Origin: Linepithema humile
Taxonomy: Eukaryota > Arthropoda > Insecta > Hymenoptera > Formicidae
Assembly: GCF_040581485.1 (NCBI RefSeq)
Contig: NC_090128.1
Location: 31,340,931 to 31,404,930, forward strand
Reading direction: 5' to 3'
DNA length: 64,000 bases
The position numbers and the translations under genes were made by a program. Shown in pieces: positions 33,201 through 44,496 of the stretch (position 1 is its first letter; the number at the start of each line of letters is the position of its first letter). Below the pieces are notes generated by a model that worked only from the letters and a program-made list of their open reading frames with translations, was not told where the DNA came from and ran no database searches.

Positions 33201-33820
33201 CTCACACACACACACACACACACACCGTCTCCCGGAATTAGTAATCCACTAAAAACTTGTGATCTGTCTTTTCATAAAATAAAAATATACATATTACATA
33301 TATAAAATAAGGAAGTTATGAAAAAAAATTATCAAATTTCTTTACACCAACCGAAAATTGGAATTTTAATCCCTTATTTAATTTATTTTATTTTATTTTA
33401 TATATCATGATCCGCTATTTTAACCCGTTGTAATATACAAAGTATAAAACTTAAAAAATTACAGTTTTTGAGGTAAATACGTCAACCTTGACAATATGAT
33501 CAATTTAATATTAAAAAATAGTAGAAATTTTTGAAAATTAATATTTTCGACGCATCTTATCTTGTATGCGCGCAGGTGTATACGTGCGTGCGGGCATCGT
33601 GTGTGTGCATACACGAGTACTACATACCAAAAGTACTAAGGATCCTGCATTTGAAGGTTGGCCAATTGTCATTCGGCACCGCCCTATTTTTTACATATTT
33701 TGTAGGAAAAATAGTATCGCGTGGCGGCCATGAACAGTATTCGTCACAAATCCAGAATTCAGGAACGACTTCCACAGCATTTTCTTCAATAAAATCCACG
33801 ATGCAATATTTGGCAGACAT
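30216..33820 (-). CDS. DUF4806-type accessory protein of T2, six exons, intact
   Basis: Exons 33820-33628, 33136-32699, 31992-31846, 31762-31518, 30680-30521, 30328-30216: all GT-AG, all phases agree, 1296 nt, 431 aa. N-terminus MSAKYCIVDFIEENAVEVVP with SWPP and WPTFKCRILSTF motifs; a Ser/Lys-rich middle (SSSDSSEDNDRFKKSS); then the conserved C-terminal block LPAFPLKNWEQFCEME, MLLHVFAPELAVRVSWLGRK and an EAVKHRYKKIDD-type end. This is the pattern I associate with DUF4806 proteins found in insect transposons. The ATG lies only 31 nt after the stop of the upstream transposase frame, so the two may share a transcript. Role unknown; DNA binding or partner of the transposase is inference. Confidence 0.85.
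33173..33226. repeat. (CG)n-(CA)n microsatellite in an intron of the accessory gene
   Basis: Alternating purine-pyrimidine tract (GCGCGC then CACACA) directly upstream of exon 2 of the minus-strand gene; potential Z-DNA. Confidence 0.85.
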
Positions 33821-33851
33821 CCTGGATTCATACAGGCTAAGATGTCGAAAG

Positions 33852-36008
33852 TTAACAGTTACCATGAATGAGTGGAAACAAAACAACATTTTTGTGGTTG
33901 TTAGATTCGTTAAATAATGTATCAAAAATCGGAAGTACGACGGCTTTATTTTTAATGTTATTAATTGGAAATGCTTGCAAGGTGCCATATTCCTCGGAAA
34001 ATTGAACAATGCCAAAGCATGTTGACAGTGCTGGTGAATGAAAAAACGGTTTTCCGTTCTTTAACACTCTACCAATAATTGCCACGGAATTATTATAATG
34101 ACAAATATTTTCTACGATTACAATACATTCGTCGTACATGATGCAGTAATTGTTTGGTTTCTTCGTTGTGATTTTAAAATTATTGAATTGTATATCTTTA
34201 TACATTGGAGAGGTACATCCGCTTATCAAATTTCCATTATAACATTCTCTTCCCAGTCTATATGTGCTGATGGCTTCATTAAAAAGTTTAACAGAGTAAT
34301 TATTTCTCATTTCGTACACCCGGTTACTCAGTTGCTCAAGGGGTTTATCGTTACCCTTGATCAATTTCTTTATAGATTGTAAGTAATTTTCGAAAGTGAA
34401 CGCAGAAAATTCATCCAGTGATCCCCATCGTAACGCATCGTCTGCTAAATGTAACATTCCATGTGTGTTATACGTTGCATTTTCTTCACTATATAATTGA
34501 AGATATTCAACGAAATATTCTTCTAGTAAATTTTTCGCATATCTATTTTGCTCAAAATCAATACCAGGTGTTGCAAGAAGGCGCATAGCCACAGAAAGTT
34601 TTATAAAATGATTATATACACTCGATCTTACTATCTTGCGCAACACAACAAGTCCACTATAAAACAAATATTGCCTAAATTCCGTTGCTTTCATCCGATC
34701 AAGTTCGTCTAAAGCTCGTGGTTTACGGGCAAATTCAAGTGGAATATATCGTTGTAGATTAAGCTGTCGTTGAGAAATATCGGAAACCTGTTGTACACCC
34801 AATTTCATAGGATGCAACTTTCCAGTCATTATTTTCAGTCCTTTTTTGACATGACCTAATAATACTAAATGCATATAATCATATGGTACTTGTGACACCA
34901 TATCGATCTCGAGTCTCAGCAAAGGGCTTATTCCATTATGATGTCCTGGTTGAGATTGTGTTGCAAATGATTCTGCCGTTCGCAGGGGAGCATCTTTTTC
35001 TGGATACACTACTTTTCCAACGTATTTTCCTTTAGTTTCGCATTTAGCACATGCATAGTATCCTCCGTGATATTTTATGCAGCAGATATATGCTCTTGCA
35101 GGAGCATCGCAGATAAAACAGTCAATAATAAATTTTCTGTTAATGCCATTCCAGGTATAACCAGTCTCTTTAAGGCTCTCAGCTTCTTCGATAAAGTATT
35201 TCAAAAAAATCTCAGCATCTGGAGGTTTATTACGTCCATAAAAAGCTCCAATAATGAAGGGCGATTTGTTTTCAAAATTTCTAATACTTCCCAGAATTGG
35301 CCATAATTGGCTTTTAGAACTTTTTGTAAGGGGTAAACCGTCTATATTAAAAGATAAATGAATCTCTGGAGGTATACACGTAACAGTGCCGCTTGATTGA
35401 ATAATGTGATCTAAACCTTCCTGAATACCAAAATGAACATATAGTCCATGTGCCATTGGAATGGTGTCTGCCTTTCTCGGTGTTTTTAAAAGGGTTCAAG
35501 CATCCGCAGGAAGAAATTTCATGGCATCTTCTACTTTTAATACATTTTTCAATAGATCGGTAACTGCGGATCTACATATATTATAATTATGGGTCCACTT
35601 CACCAAATTTAGTCGTAATCGATTGATGTTTACACCAGTATTTTCATCTTCTGATTCTGATGAATGATCACTGTTGTATTCATCAGATGATATAAATTCT
35701 TCTCTGCATATTTCTTCTTGCAAGGCTTCTGGGATGACTTCCTCATTTTGTAAGACTTCGTAGATAATTTCTTCTTGAGCACTTTCTGGCAAAAAGTCTG
35801 CTCTTTCATCGTTTTCCTCAGAAAAAGAACTATCGCAATTATCACGATTATCTGGCAGTGGTATTTCGTCGTTTGCATGAGCCTGCAGATGATTTTCTGA
35901 ATCCTGCACGGCACTTTGTGCCAGTCTTCGCCAATATTTCCGACTGTACTGCTTTTGTTTTTGCTTTAACATGATTTGTAGTCTTGAAAGCTGCAAAGAA
36001 AATGCCAT
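33852..36008 (-). pseudogene. Transposase of T2 with a single in-frame UGA
   Basis: 719 codons open except TGA at 35496-35498, which falls between FLPADA and TLLKTPRK. The T1 copy shows continuous coding there (FLPKSYKTLLKTPRK). The likely cause is C-to-T change at a CpG in a CGA codon. Motifs: NIDGLPLTKSSKSQLWPILG, DAPARAYICCIK, C-x2-C, PGHHNG, MHLVLLGHVKKG, THGMLHLADDA, FENYLQSIKKL. An acceptor TTCTTTGCAG near 35998 suggests the true first coding exon starts there and a leader exon lies upstream. Same family as the T1 transposase but clearly diverged. Confidence 0.82.
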
Positions 36009-36109
36009 TGTCGGTATGTACCGATATTGGTTACGTCATTATTGCATGCACCCATGCCATTCGCTTATATGACAATAGAAAGCGGTTTACAAAAGCAAGC
36101 TTGCTGCAG

Positions 36110-38400
36110 ACCTAATATAAAATCACACAAAACTTAACCATTTTTTAACTACTTATTAATTATTAATTACTTTTGTAAAAGTAAATAAAATTTCTATAAT
36201 TTTTAATTACCTTTTTAATATGTAATTAAATAAAACTTAAGAATTACTTACTTTTACAAAATAATTAAATCCAATTTAATTAATAATTGCATTTATAATG
36301 ACAATAAAAGTTAGTTATTTCGAATATCCTTTAAAATTGGGAAAATGTATACAATACTCAGAAATTTGTTTTAAAAATCTCTCTCTGAAATGTATCTTAT
36401 ATTAATATACGTATAAAGTTTAAAAAATCGGAATTTTGCGCTACAAAAGTTAAAAAATTCATTAAAAAAACTTTATTTTTGTTTAACATACTGCAATTAC
36501 ATTAAAAAATTTAAAAACTTAAAAAACAAATAAAAACATTCAAATTTGATTAACATTATCTGCAAAATATTTTCAAATTTCAAAATTTATTAAAATATTT
36601 TGAAATATAAAAATATCAGAAATGTCTTAAAAAAAAAAAAAATGTTTCAAAATTCTAAAAAATACTTCAAAAGCTGAAAACAATAAAATTTTTTGTTATG
36701 GCTTTCGTATTTCAAAAATTGACATAAAAATTCAATTACCAAAATTTATTAATAAATATTCAAAAATTATTACTAGATGTCGCCTGCAGATAGTAAAAAA
36801 GCGAATAGTTGTGAAATTAACTTGGGATGGAATGAATAATATGCACTTATTTTTTTATTATTAGTGTATCTTATTGACTACTATATCTACAACAATGTAA
36901 TGTGATAATTGTCCTCGCATTTCAAATTTGTGCCAGAAGTAGAGTCAAACTACAAGGATATAAGGCATAAGCGATAAAAGGATCTTTCATAAATATTAAC
37001 AGCGAGTCTGACATTTTTTTCGATTGATCCAATAATATTTATATTAATTTGAAAAGCTTAGTTTTAGGAGTACATGTTAGGAAAATTTGAATTTTGGTGG
37101 TTGAAATAGAAATGTACGATAGTCGTTGATTAACAGGAATGATATTTTAATTTCAGGTACACTCAAAAAAATGATCTTGCAATAATAGCTAAAATTTTCT
37201 AGGTGTAAAAAATTAACTAAAACAGATAAATGATTAGCAACTGTTGTGATATTGCATATGTAATTACTTAATCAGTTTAGATGACAGAAACAGAATATAT
37301 ATCTGTATTGTTTGTGAACTTTAAAAAGAAAGTTTCTCTAAAGCGCCTATCTATATAAGATCAATTACGTGTTAGATCATGCAATGAATAACATTTAGCA
37401 ATGGTACCTAAATTTTTCAGAAGCTATTGCTAGAACATTACTGCTATAAATTCTATATGTGACAAACAATGTTTTCACAGATACGAAAAATAGCGATACA
37501 TTCTTGTTGCGATATCTAGAAATCTAACTACATCAGCGAAATATTTTTTTGAGTGTATGATTTAAGGCATAATTAGAGAGGAGAATCGATGTCAATTTTG
37601 TTCAAGAATTGTTGAAGGGGTTAACGTATTAACAGTTTTAGGAAAACTCAATCCTTATTAATTTGTGAGTGCAGTTAGAGAATTTTTATTTTTAAAAAAT
37701 ATTTTTTTTTTTGGAGGTTTTTTCTATTACAAAGTATATTTAAAAAAATGGTAATATAACCCAATCTAAGGTTTAATTATAGAAAGGAATTATTACATAA
37801 GTCAATAGAGTTGTTATCTTAAAAAAGTTAAAAAATATCGTAAACTCTTTTGTATTTATATTTAATGTTGAGTACGTGAAAAAAATTAAATTAATTGATT
37901 TTTTAAATAATTACTAGGTAAAACATTTTTTGCTCAAAATGGTAAAAAACTATACGTTTACGCACGAAAAAGTACACGAAAAGACACTTTATTAGGTGTT
38001 TGCTTCTTTCGATTGCAGCATAAACAATTACGGATGGGAAGTATAAGTAAATAATTTTTTAATTTCAATTATATAAAATTTCTAGAACCCAAAAAAATGA
38101 CTCAAAAAAATCTGGAAAAAAATTCAATCTAATATCTCATATAGTACTATCAAGTATTTAGTACTATCAATTTGTTTTTTAAATGAAAAAATAAATGATC
38201 AGTTCGAGAAACAATCAAAATAATAATTAAATATTGCACACTACATATTGAGTTAAAATATTCAGATATTTCTCTTTCAGCGAAGAAAAGCATCATTCTT
38301 TGCTGAAACGTATAATCAACAGAATACTTTATAATACAAAATTGGAAAAGCAAAAAAAAAAAAACCTTATGAGAATATGTATATTACTTGGGAATACGAT
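36110..38400. other. AT-rich interior of T2, nothing recognised
   Basis: No convincing ORF, RNA or inverted-repeat element apart from homopolymer runs. Confidence 0.55.
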
Positions 38401-38423
38401 AATACGATGTATAATTATTTTAA

Positions 38424-38687
38424 CCTTTAGTCCCGACGGTTCTTTTCGGCACCTTTAATCCCGACTCATGGGTCGTTTGCGTCTTTGCGTTATTTGGATC
38501 AGTAAAAACGCTTTAAAAAATCTGGAAAAATTCATGGAGCTTCTTTCAACCTTTAATTTGAAGTTCCAATCATAATATTTCGATAAAAATTATTTTTTTA
38601 TATAGTTTGTTATTAAGAAATGGAGGTACCTACAGCACTTTAAAATTTCGCTTGAGTCGAAAACGACCCATGAGTCGGGACTAAGGG
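38424..38687. mobile_element. piggyBac-type MITE
   Basis: CCTTTAGTCCCGAC ... GTCGGGACTAAGGG between TTAA duplications (38420-38423, 38688-38691). TTAA plus CCC-type ends is the piggyBac signature. Confidence 0.85.
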
Positions 38688-39071
38688 TTAAAAAAAATAC
38701 ACAATTTTACATATCGAAAGTATACGAGAACTCATTTTAACAATTCTAAAAGTTATTATTTCTTGTTAGTTAATGTTGCAATGGCTTGAAGTGGATCGGA
38801 TACTAAACATGAGTAATATGAATAAATTATAATTTCAATTCACGTTTATATTATATTAGTGATATCTTTCTTCTTTCTTCTTCATTAAAATGATTCTTAC
38901 ATTTTGTCGATTACTCGCATTTAATCTGATTCACTGCAAACCATTGCAACATTAACTAACGATATATATAGTCAAAGAATATCAATATAAAATAATGAAA
39001 ACACGAATTAAAATGGCAACACTATAAATTATGGCATTCATAATATTAAATAAGCCGATCCATCGCAAACT

Positions 39072-39214
39072 GGGCTTGTTCGTTTTAGCTACACTGGGGC
39101 TGCTCTGGGTTTGCTCTACACAGGATAATACAGGACAGATAAATAGTTTGTCCTGTATTATCTTGTTTAGAGCAGACCCAGAGCTGCCCCAGTGCAGCTA
39201 AAACGAACAAGCCC
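39072..39214. mobile_element. MITE family L (143 bp)
   Basis: ACT duplication (39069-39071, 39215-39217). Same length as the copy in the solo LTR. Confidence 0.9.
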
Positions 39215-39353
39215 ACTGTTTTAATGTGATAATAAATAAAAATGCATGCATAATAAGACACGAAACAATTAAAACCACAGATCCATTTCTTTGCTATGAA
39301 CTCTAATATTAAAACATATAATGAAAGTTAATTTAAATATATACTTACCTCCA

Positions 39354-39780
39354 ATTCTGAGTCGACAATATATCATATCCCGACACGAAGAAGTTAGCCT
39401 TTCGGCGGTAACGTCCTGCGGTATATTGATGCGCCGATCCACCAAAACAGCGACTTCGAGGTTAGGTTAGAGTTAGAAATCGACAGCGACAATTGTCCTG
39501 CAATATAGTCAGTATAAGTTCTTTTCGCAGTATACCTTGGCTTTCTCTCCACTCTCCTATCTCTAGGTACACATAATACTTACTGTTCGTTCTCGTGCAA
39601 TTGACGTTTTCGTTCGTAATCTCAAAACTCACTTGCACGTTGTACCACGTTGCACGACACAAGGTATTTTCACTCAAGTCAGTATATGCAGAGAGGGAAA
39701 GGCGAGCAAGCGCTTCGTTGTGAGTGGCTGACGGAATATTACGCGCGACCCGCGCGACCATGACGAATTCAAATTTTCAG
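39354..39780 (-). other. Possible leader exon with strong splice donor
   Basis: GC-richer island in AT-rich DNA. Reading leftward it has an ATG-initiated 99-codon frame (39761-39462) and ends at GAATTGGAG|GTAAGT (donor at 39353). It could be the promoter and 5' untranslated exon of the T2 transcription unit, whose next acceptor would be near 35998. Speculative. Confidence 0.3.
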
Positions 39781-39799
39781 ATAACGACAAAAGTACATT

Positions 39800-41150
39800 A
39801 GTTTGTATGTATATCTGCTTGTGTGAAATTATTATTGCAAATATCCCAGTTTTCTTCTCATAATTGGAACTATTGGTTTTCTTCTCATAATTGGAACTAT
39901 TTGTTCAATCGCAGGTCCGATAAAAATCTATTTCCAACAATAATAGAGTAGAAAAAAAATAAAATTAATAAATTTTCAATAATAAATAATTAGAAACTAA
40001 CTTGCTAAAATAAAAATTGCCGATAAAATTATCATTTATTTTACATTCTTTTGAATAATATGTATATTGCACGTTATATATTATATATATATATGTATAT
40101 ATTTTTTCATTTTATGAATATATTTAATAATCATATATACATATATTTTGTAATTGCATGTAAATTAAATTATGATTAGTCAAAAATTAATTTTGATTAT
40201 AAAAAATAAAAAATTTTGAAAAAACTGAATTTTTATTTATTTTATTTAATTTAATTATTATAAATTTCACTTACATCTATTTGTTAAAATGTATTAATTT
40301 TTGATTGTTTATTTAAAAAAAAACAAATTGTTAATAAATTCAACATTTTTGTATAATGCATTTAATTTTTACGGAATGAATTGTAAAGTATTGTAAAATA
40401 TTAATAAATTATTACTAAAAATGTTTTTATACAATAAATTTTCATGTATTTAAATAAAATATATGATATATTTATTACTTAATTAAAAATGTACAGTTTA
40501 TTTTTAAAATATAATGTAATCAATGTAATTTGTTATTATTTTAATTTATTTAATTATTTACTATTTACAAAACTTTAATTTTTATTTGAATAAATTAGAT
40601 TATATTTTCATTACATGATTTAAAACGTACAATTTATTTTTTATTGACATATTTTTAATAAATCCAATTAAAAATCGATTTAATTTTTATAAAAATAATT
40701 TCTATTTCTTCAATTTTTTTAAATAAAATATATAATATTTAAATAGCTGATTTTTAAACCTCAATAAAACATAAATAGAAGTTCTTATATAATTAATTAA
40801 ATTTAGTTTATTTTTATATAATTAATTTCAATTTATTTAAATAAAATTTATGATTGATTATTATAATTGATTGACATTTATAATTGATTGACATTTATAA
40901 TTGATTATTATTGTTATGTATTTAATTTTTATTAAAATAAATTTGCAATTTTTAAGCAATCCAATTTTTGTATTTTTAATTGATTATTTTAAAATGTTAA
41001 AAATATTATATTAAAAATTTTTTGTATTATTAAATTATTTATTTTCAACTTTTTATTAAGTATATATATATATTAAATATTTTTATTATATATGATTATA
41101 TATATGTATAATACACTAATAATATAATATAGTATATATAATATAAATAT
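39800..41150. other. Very AT-rich DNA, no gene seen
   Basis: Long A/T runs with repeated ATTTTTATTTAATT-like motifs; no ORF of note. Confidence 0.6.
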
Positions 41151-41159
41151 GTGTAAGTT

Positions 41160-41591
41160 CGCACGAATTACATTATTCTCTGAGAACGGATGTCTTTTGA
41201 GACATTATTATGGACGTCTTCGGGTCATACCACAGATGTCCTCGGGCCATATTACAGACGTCCTGGGGACATTTTATGGATGTTCCCAGGACATCTTCAA
41301 AACATTCTTTATCTCTTATAAATAAGTCGTGTACGATATTGTGGAACGTCCATAAAACGTCTTCGGGTTATACCACAGATGTCCTCGGGCCGTACCACAA
41401 ACGTCCTGGGGACATTTTATGGATGTTCTCAGGACATCTTCAAAACATCTTATCTCTCATAAAGACGTAGACAATATTTTGGAACGTCCATAAAACGTTC
41501 TCTGGACGTCCTTTGGACGTCCAAAAACTGACGTCATAAAATGGACATCTGAGGACATATGTGGTACGTCCCGAAGACGTCCATGTGTTGT
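41160..41591. repeat. Right GGACGTC subterminal array of T2 with a ~150-bp tandem duplication
   Basis: Two long units (about 41209-41355 and 41356-41510) share CCACAGATGTCCTCGGGCC and CCTGGGGACATTTTATGG. Further GGACGTCC motifs run to 41580. Confidence 0.8.
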
Positions 41592-41748
41592 GTGGGTTTT
41601 GGTCGATGCGTCGTTTTGCCGCTTGAAGTTCGGAAAGGCCCAACTCGAGCGAAAAATAGACGTGTTTGAATTGGTTTGAATGTTGTATCAGTTGTATCAA
41701 CAAAAAATGAGTTTCAACGACAACGACAGTAAACATTAGAACACATAC

Positions 41749-42499
41749 TTGAATTGTTACATGTTTTCCATCGATAGCACCAATGCAGTGAATGAAATTG
41801 GACAATTCTTCAAAATCATTTGCAATTTCGAGCCAGTCTCCTTCCGACAATACTGATGATAAAACCAAAGGACACAAATTGCTCCAAATTGCTTCGCATG
41901 TCTCTCGAATAATATTACAAACTGTTGTTACCCCAACTAGATACTGGTATGACATTGACGTCATTGAATCGCCAGAAGCAAGATACCTAGAACATTGCAA
42001 AGATACAAAGATATATAATATTTGAACAATATCAAAGCAGTGAACAAGTTTCTTGTATAAAATTTGCAGTAATTTTAACATTTACAAACCTTAATGTTAT
42101 TATCAAACGTTCTTTCGGTTGTATGGGCTCTCGAATAACATTTTCTTTTATCAATAGCGGTCCAACAATAGATAACAATTCCTCAAATTGTGTTGCGGAC
42201 ATTCGGAAATAATTGTGGAATCGTACTCCATTCTCTATGGTCAGTTTAGGAATTGACACATAATAAAAACTGTGCTCTGGACGATCCTTTAGATATGGTG
42301 CTACCCAGTATTGCTTCTTCCTGTACGGTCTCTTTTCATTTTTTTGCAATTTTCGCATAATTGCACACAACACCAGTATTCGTCGTTTCTTAATCTCTTT
42401 AGCTATTACTGATGGCAATGTATTTTGTAATGTTGTCGATAAAATACTGTTCGGACAGTTTAAACGCACTTTGACACGCATCCTAATTGTCAGTTTCAT
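41749..42499 (-). pseudogene. PIF/Harbinger transposase, N-terminal half only
   Basis: Exon 42499-42090 (KKQYWVAPYL, FHNYFRMSATQFEELL, REPIQPKERL) joins in phase to 41986-41749 (YLASGDSMTSMSYQY, IRETCEAIW, CIGAIDGKHV) with donor GTATGT. These are the N-terminal and first-D parts of a HARBI1-like nuclease. The exon carrying the remaining catalytic D and E is absent; T2 begins about 160 bp beyond the donor. The host element was therefore already, or became, a deletion derivative. Confidence 0.8.
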
Positions 42500-42698
42500 A
42501 CACGAATTTAAATCTATAGAAAAAATTTAAAAAATACAGAAAATATAAATCCACAGCGACTAGCGATTTGTCGCTCCATGAAAAAGTAGCGGGCGTTTAG
42601 CGGCTGGCGTTTTATCGGCAGCTTACTATTGAGAGGAAATGTATCACAGAGTGGGGGTAGCCGCTAGCTTTTTGACGCTACGTGAAATTGCACCTTAA

Positions 42699-42797
42699 GG
42701 CTGTGTTCCGAAATTTACTACCAGTACTGAAAATCTATAGTTTACGTCACGTATTTTGTAGATTTTCAGTACTGGCAGTGAATTTCGGAACGCAGCC
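42699..42797. mobile_element. MITE family M (99 bp)
   Basis: GGCTGTGTTCCGAAATTTAC ... TTTCGGAACGCAGCC; TAA at 42696-42698 (shared with the Harbinger edge) and 42798-42800. Its termini resemble those of element S. Confidence 0.9.
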
Positions 42798-42872
42798 TAA
42801 CTCGTACCGAAAAATGGGACGCAACGCATTTTTTCGTTTGAGCTTCTTATTCGAGTTTTGCATCCAAATTCA

Positions 42873-43021
42873 TAGCGTTTTCGATTATACAGGATTTGAA
42901 CGACCCAGGGTTGGTTAATGACGTCATTGCAACCTCTCCACCAATGAAAGACTTGCATTTATAGTAAAATAGTGATTGATCAACCCTGGGTCGTTCAAAT
43001 CCTGTATAATCGAAAACGCTA
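42873..43021. mobile_element. MITE family C
   Basis: TCA duplication (42870-42872, 43022-43024), so the C family accepts TCA as well as TTA/TAA. Confidence 0.9.
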
Positions 43022-43086
43022 TCAGTGTGTACATGATTCAAGTTCTAGTAACTTTCCCTCAGTCCGAGATCTCGGACCGCGTTCTA

Positions 43087-43143
43087 AGGTCTGTTCTTTA
43101 TAGCTGAACTAGTGCAGCCAGTTCAGCTATAAAAAACAGACCT
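43087..43143. mobile_element. Micro-MITE family K (57 bp)
   Basis: AGGTCTGTTCTTTATAGC palindrome; CTA duplication (43084-43086, 43144-43146). Confidence 0.8.
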
Positions 43144-43203
43144 CTAGTATCGTGGACACAAGGCTTTATTTCGATCCGTGCTCAATGGGACTGCACCCTC
43201 AGT

Positions 43204-43379
43204 ATAAGGTTTGTTCTTTATAGCTGAACTGGTTGCACTAGTTCAGAGTTTATCTTTCTCTTTCCAATGTGGAGGGAAAAAGATAAACTCTGAACTAGTA
43301 CAGCCAGTTCAGCTATAAAGAACAGACCTATACACTTTCTGAACTAGTGCAACTAGTTCAGTTAAAAAGAACAAACCTT
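43204..43379. mobile_element. Family K-like compound palindrome
   Basis: AAGGTTTGTTCTTTATAGCTG...CAGACCT followed by a partly repeated second palindrome ending AGAACAAACCTT; nested K-type units around CTGAACTAGT motifs. Confidence 0.6.
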
Positions 43380-43381
43380 TA

Positions 43382-43530
43382 TAGCGTTTTCGAATAAACG
43401 GGGTTTGAACGATCTAGGGTTGATCAATCACTATTTTACTATAAATGCAAGTCTTTCATTGGTGGAGAGGTTGCAATGACGTCATTAACCAATCTTGGGT
43501 CGTTCAAATCCTGTATAATCGAAAACGCTA
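43382..43530. mobile_element. MITE family C
   Basis: TTA at 43379-43381 and 43531-43533; the right TTA is also the left duplication of the next element. Confidence 0.9.
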
Positions 43531-43533
43531 TTA

Positions 43534-43978
43534 GGCCGGCGTCACATAGAACCCGTAATCCGTAATCCGCACCGAAAGTCCGCAAAAGTTACTAGGGATT
43601 GCGTCCGTAACGTTACGTGTGTTTTATCTCCTTGTGTCCCATGGAGCCGTAATTCCATGAAATTTCCGTAAAAGTTACTAAAAGTTACTAGTTATTACTA
43701 GTAATGCTTTTTTTAATTTTATTTATTTAACTAAATTTGACGATTTAATTAAAATGTTTGTTAAAATTATAATATATTCTGTAGTTTTCTTATGAATAAA
43801 ATACAAATAAACAATTATAATCTGTTAAATAAAAAATAGTAATACCGTTACGTGTGTATTTACGGCTCCATGGGACACAAGGAGAAAAAACACACGTAAC
43901 GTTACGGACGCAATCCCTAGTAACTTTTGCGGACTTTCGGTGCGGATTACGGATTACGGGTTCTATGTGACGCCGGCC
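43534..43978. mobile_element. MITE family B (445 bp)
   Basis: TTA at 43531-43533 and 43979-43981. Same length as the 15612 copy and only a few substitutions apart by eye. Confidence 0.92.
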
Positions 43979-43981
43979 TTA

Positions 43982-44097
43982 CGGCTCCATGGGACACAAG
44001 GAGATAAAACACACGTAACGTTACGGACGCAATCCCTAGTAACTTTTGCGGACTTTCGGTGCGGATTACGGATTACGGGTTCTATGTGACGCCGGCC
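43982..44097. mobile_element. Right end of another MITE B
   Basis: Begins inside B at CGGCTCCATGGGACAC and ends GTGACGCCGGCC; the left part is missing. Confidence 0.85.
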
Positions 44098-44260
44098 TCA
44101 GGGTGAAGTCCCATGAAGCCAGCGTACGGCGTACCGGCGTACGGCGTAAAGGAACTAGGCCAATCACAGGCTTTACGCCCGTTTTCGTTACGCCAGCACG
44201 GATCACGCTGGTTTGTACACGGCGTTCGGCGTTCTATCGTTTACGCTACACATACACATA

Positions 44261-44409
44261 TAGCGTTTTCGATTATACAGGATTTGAACGACCCAGGGTT
44301 GATCAATCACTATTTTACTATAAATGCAAGTCTTTCATTGGTGGAGAGGTTGCAATGACGTCATTAACCAACCCTGGGTCGTTCAAATCCTGTATAATCG
44401 AAAACGCTA
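44261..44409. mobile_element. MITE family C in the Harbinger element
   Basis: ATA duplication (44258-44260, 44410-44412). Confidence 0.88.
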
Positions 44410-44496
44410 ATAGTTGAGAACAGTTGAGAAGGAAGAGTTGAGTCCTAATAAGAAAATATTGTGAAAAAATTTATTTCAACATAAATTTCAACAAAA

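Larger units (their letters stand above)
29261..41591 (-). mobile_element. Two-gene transposon T2 (transposase plus DUF4806-type gene)
   Basis: Bounded by short inverted ends (ACAACA...TGTTGT) followed on both sides by arrays rich in GACGTCC/GGACGTC. Carries a nearly intact transposase frame and an intact accessory gene on the minus strand, in the same order as T1. Boundaries are approximate; target duplication not recognised. Confidence 0.6.
29201..42695. mobile_element. PIF/Harbinger-type element, 13.5 kb including a nested transposon
   Basis: Termini AGGTGCAATTTCACGTAGCG at 29201 and its complement at 42695; similarity extends about 50 bp. TAA duplication at 29198-29200 and 42696-42698. 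The paralogous J copy has the empty site (complement of CGCAATAACTCGTACC) at 63503-63518, which shows that both ends belong to a single occupied locus. The element's own sequence seems to be only about 60 bp on the left and 1.1 kb on the right. Confidence 0.8.
28422..43167 (-). mobile_element. Family J copy 3, expanded from about 0.94 kb to 14.7 kb by nesting
   Basis: Termini AAAGCCTTGTGTCCACGATG and its complement (ending CACAAGGCTTT). J pieces: 28422-29200, 42801-42872, 43025-43086, 43147-43167. They are contiguous in the copy starting at 63354. J codes for one MADF-like protein. Confidence 0.8.
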
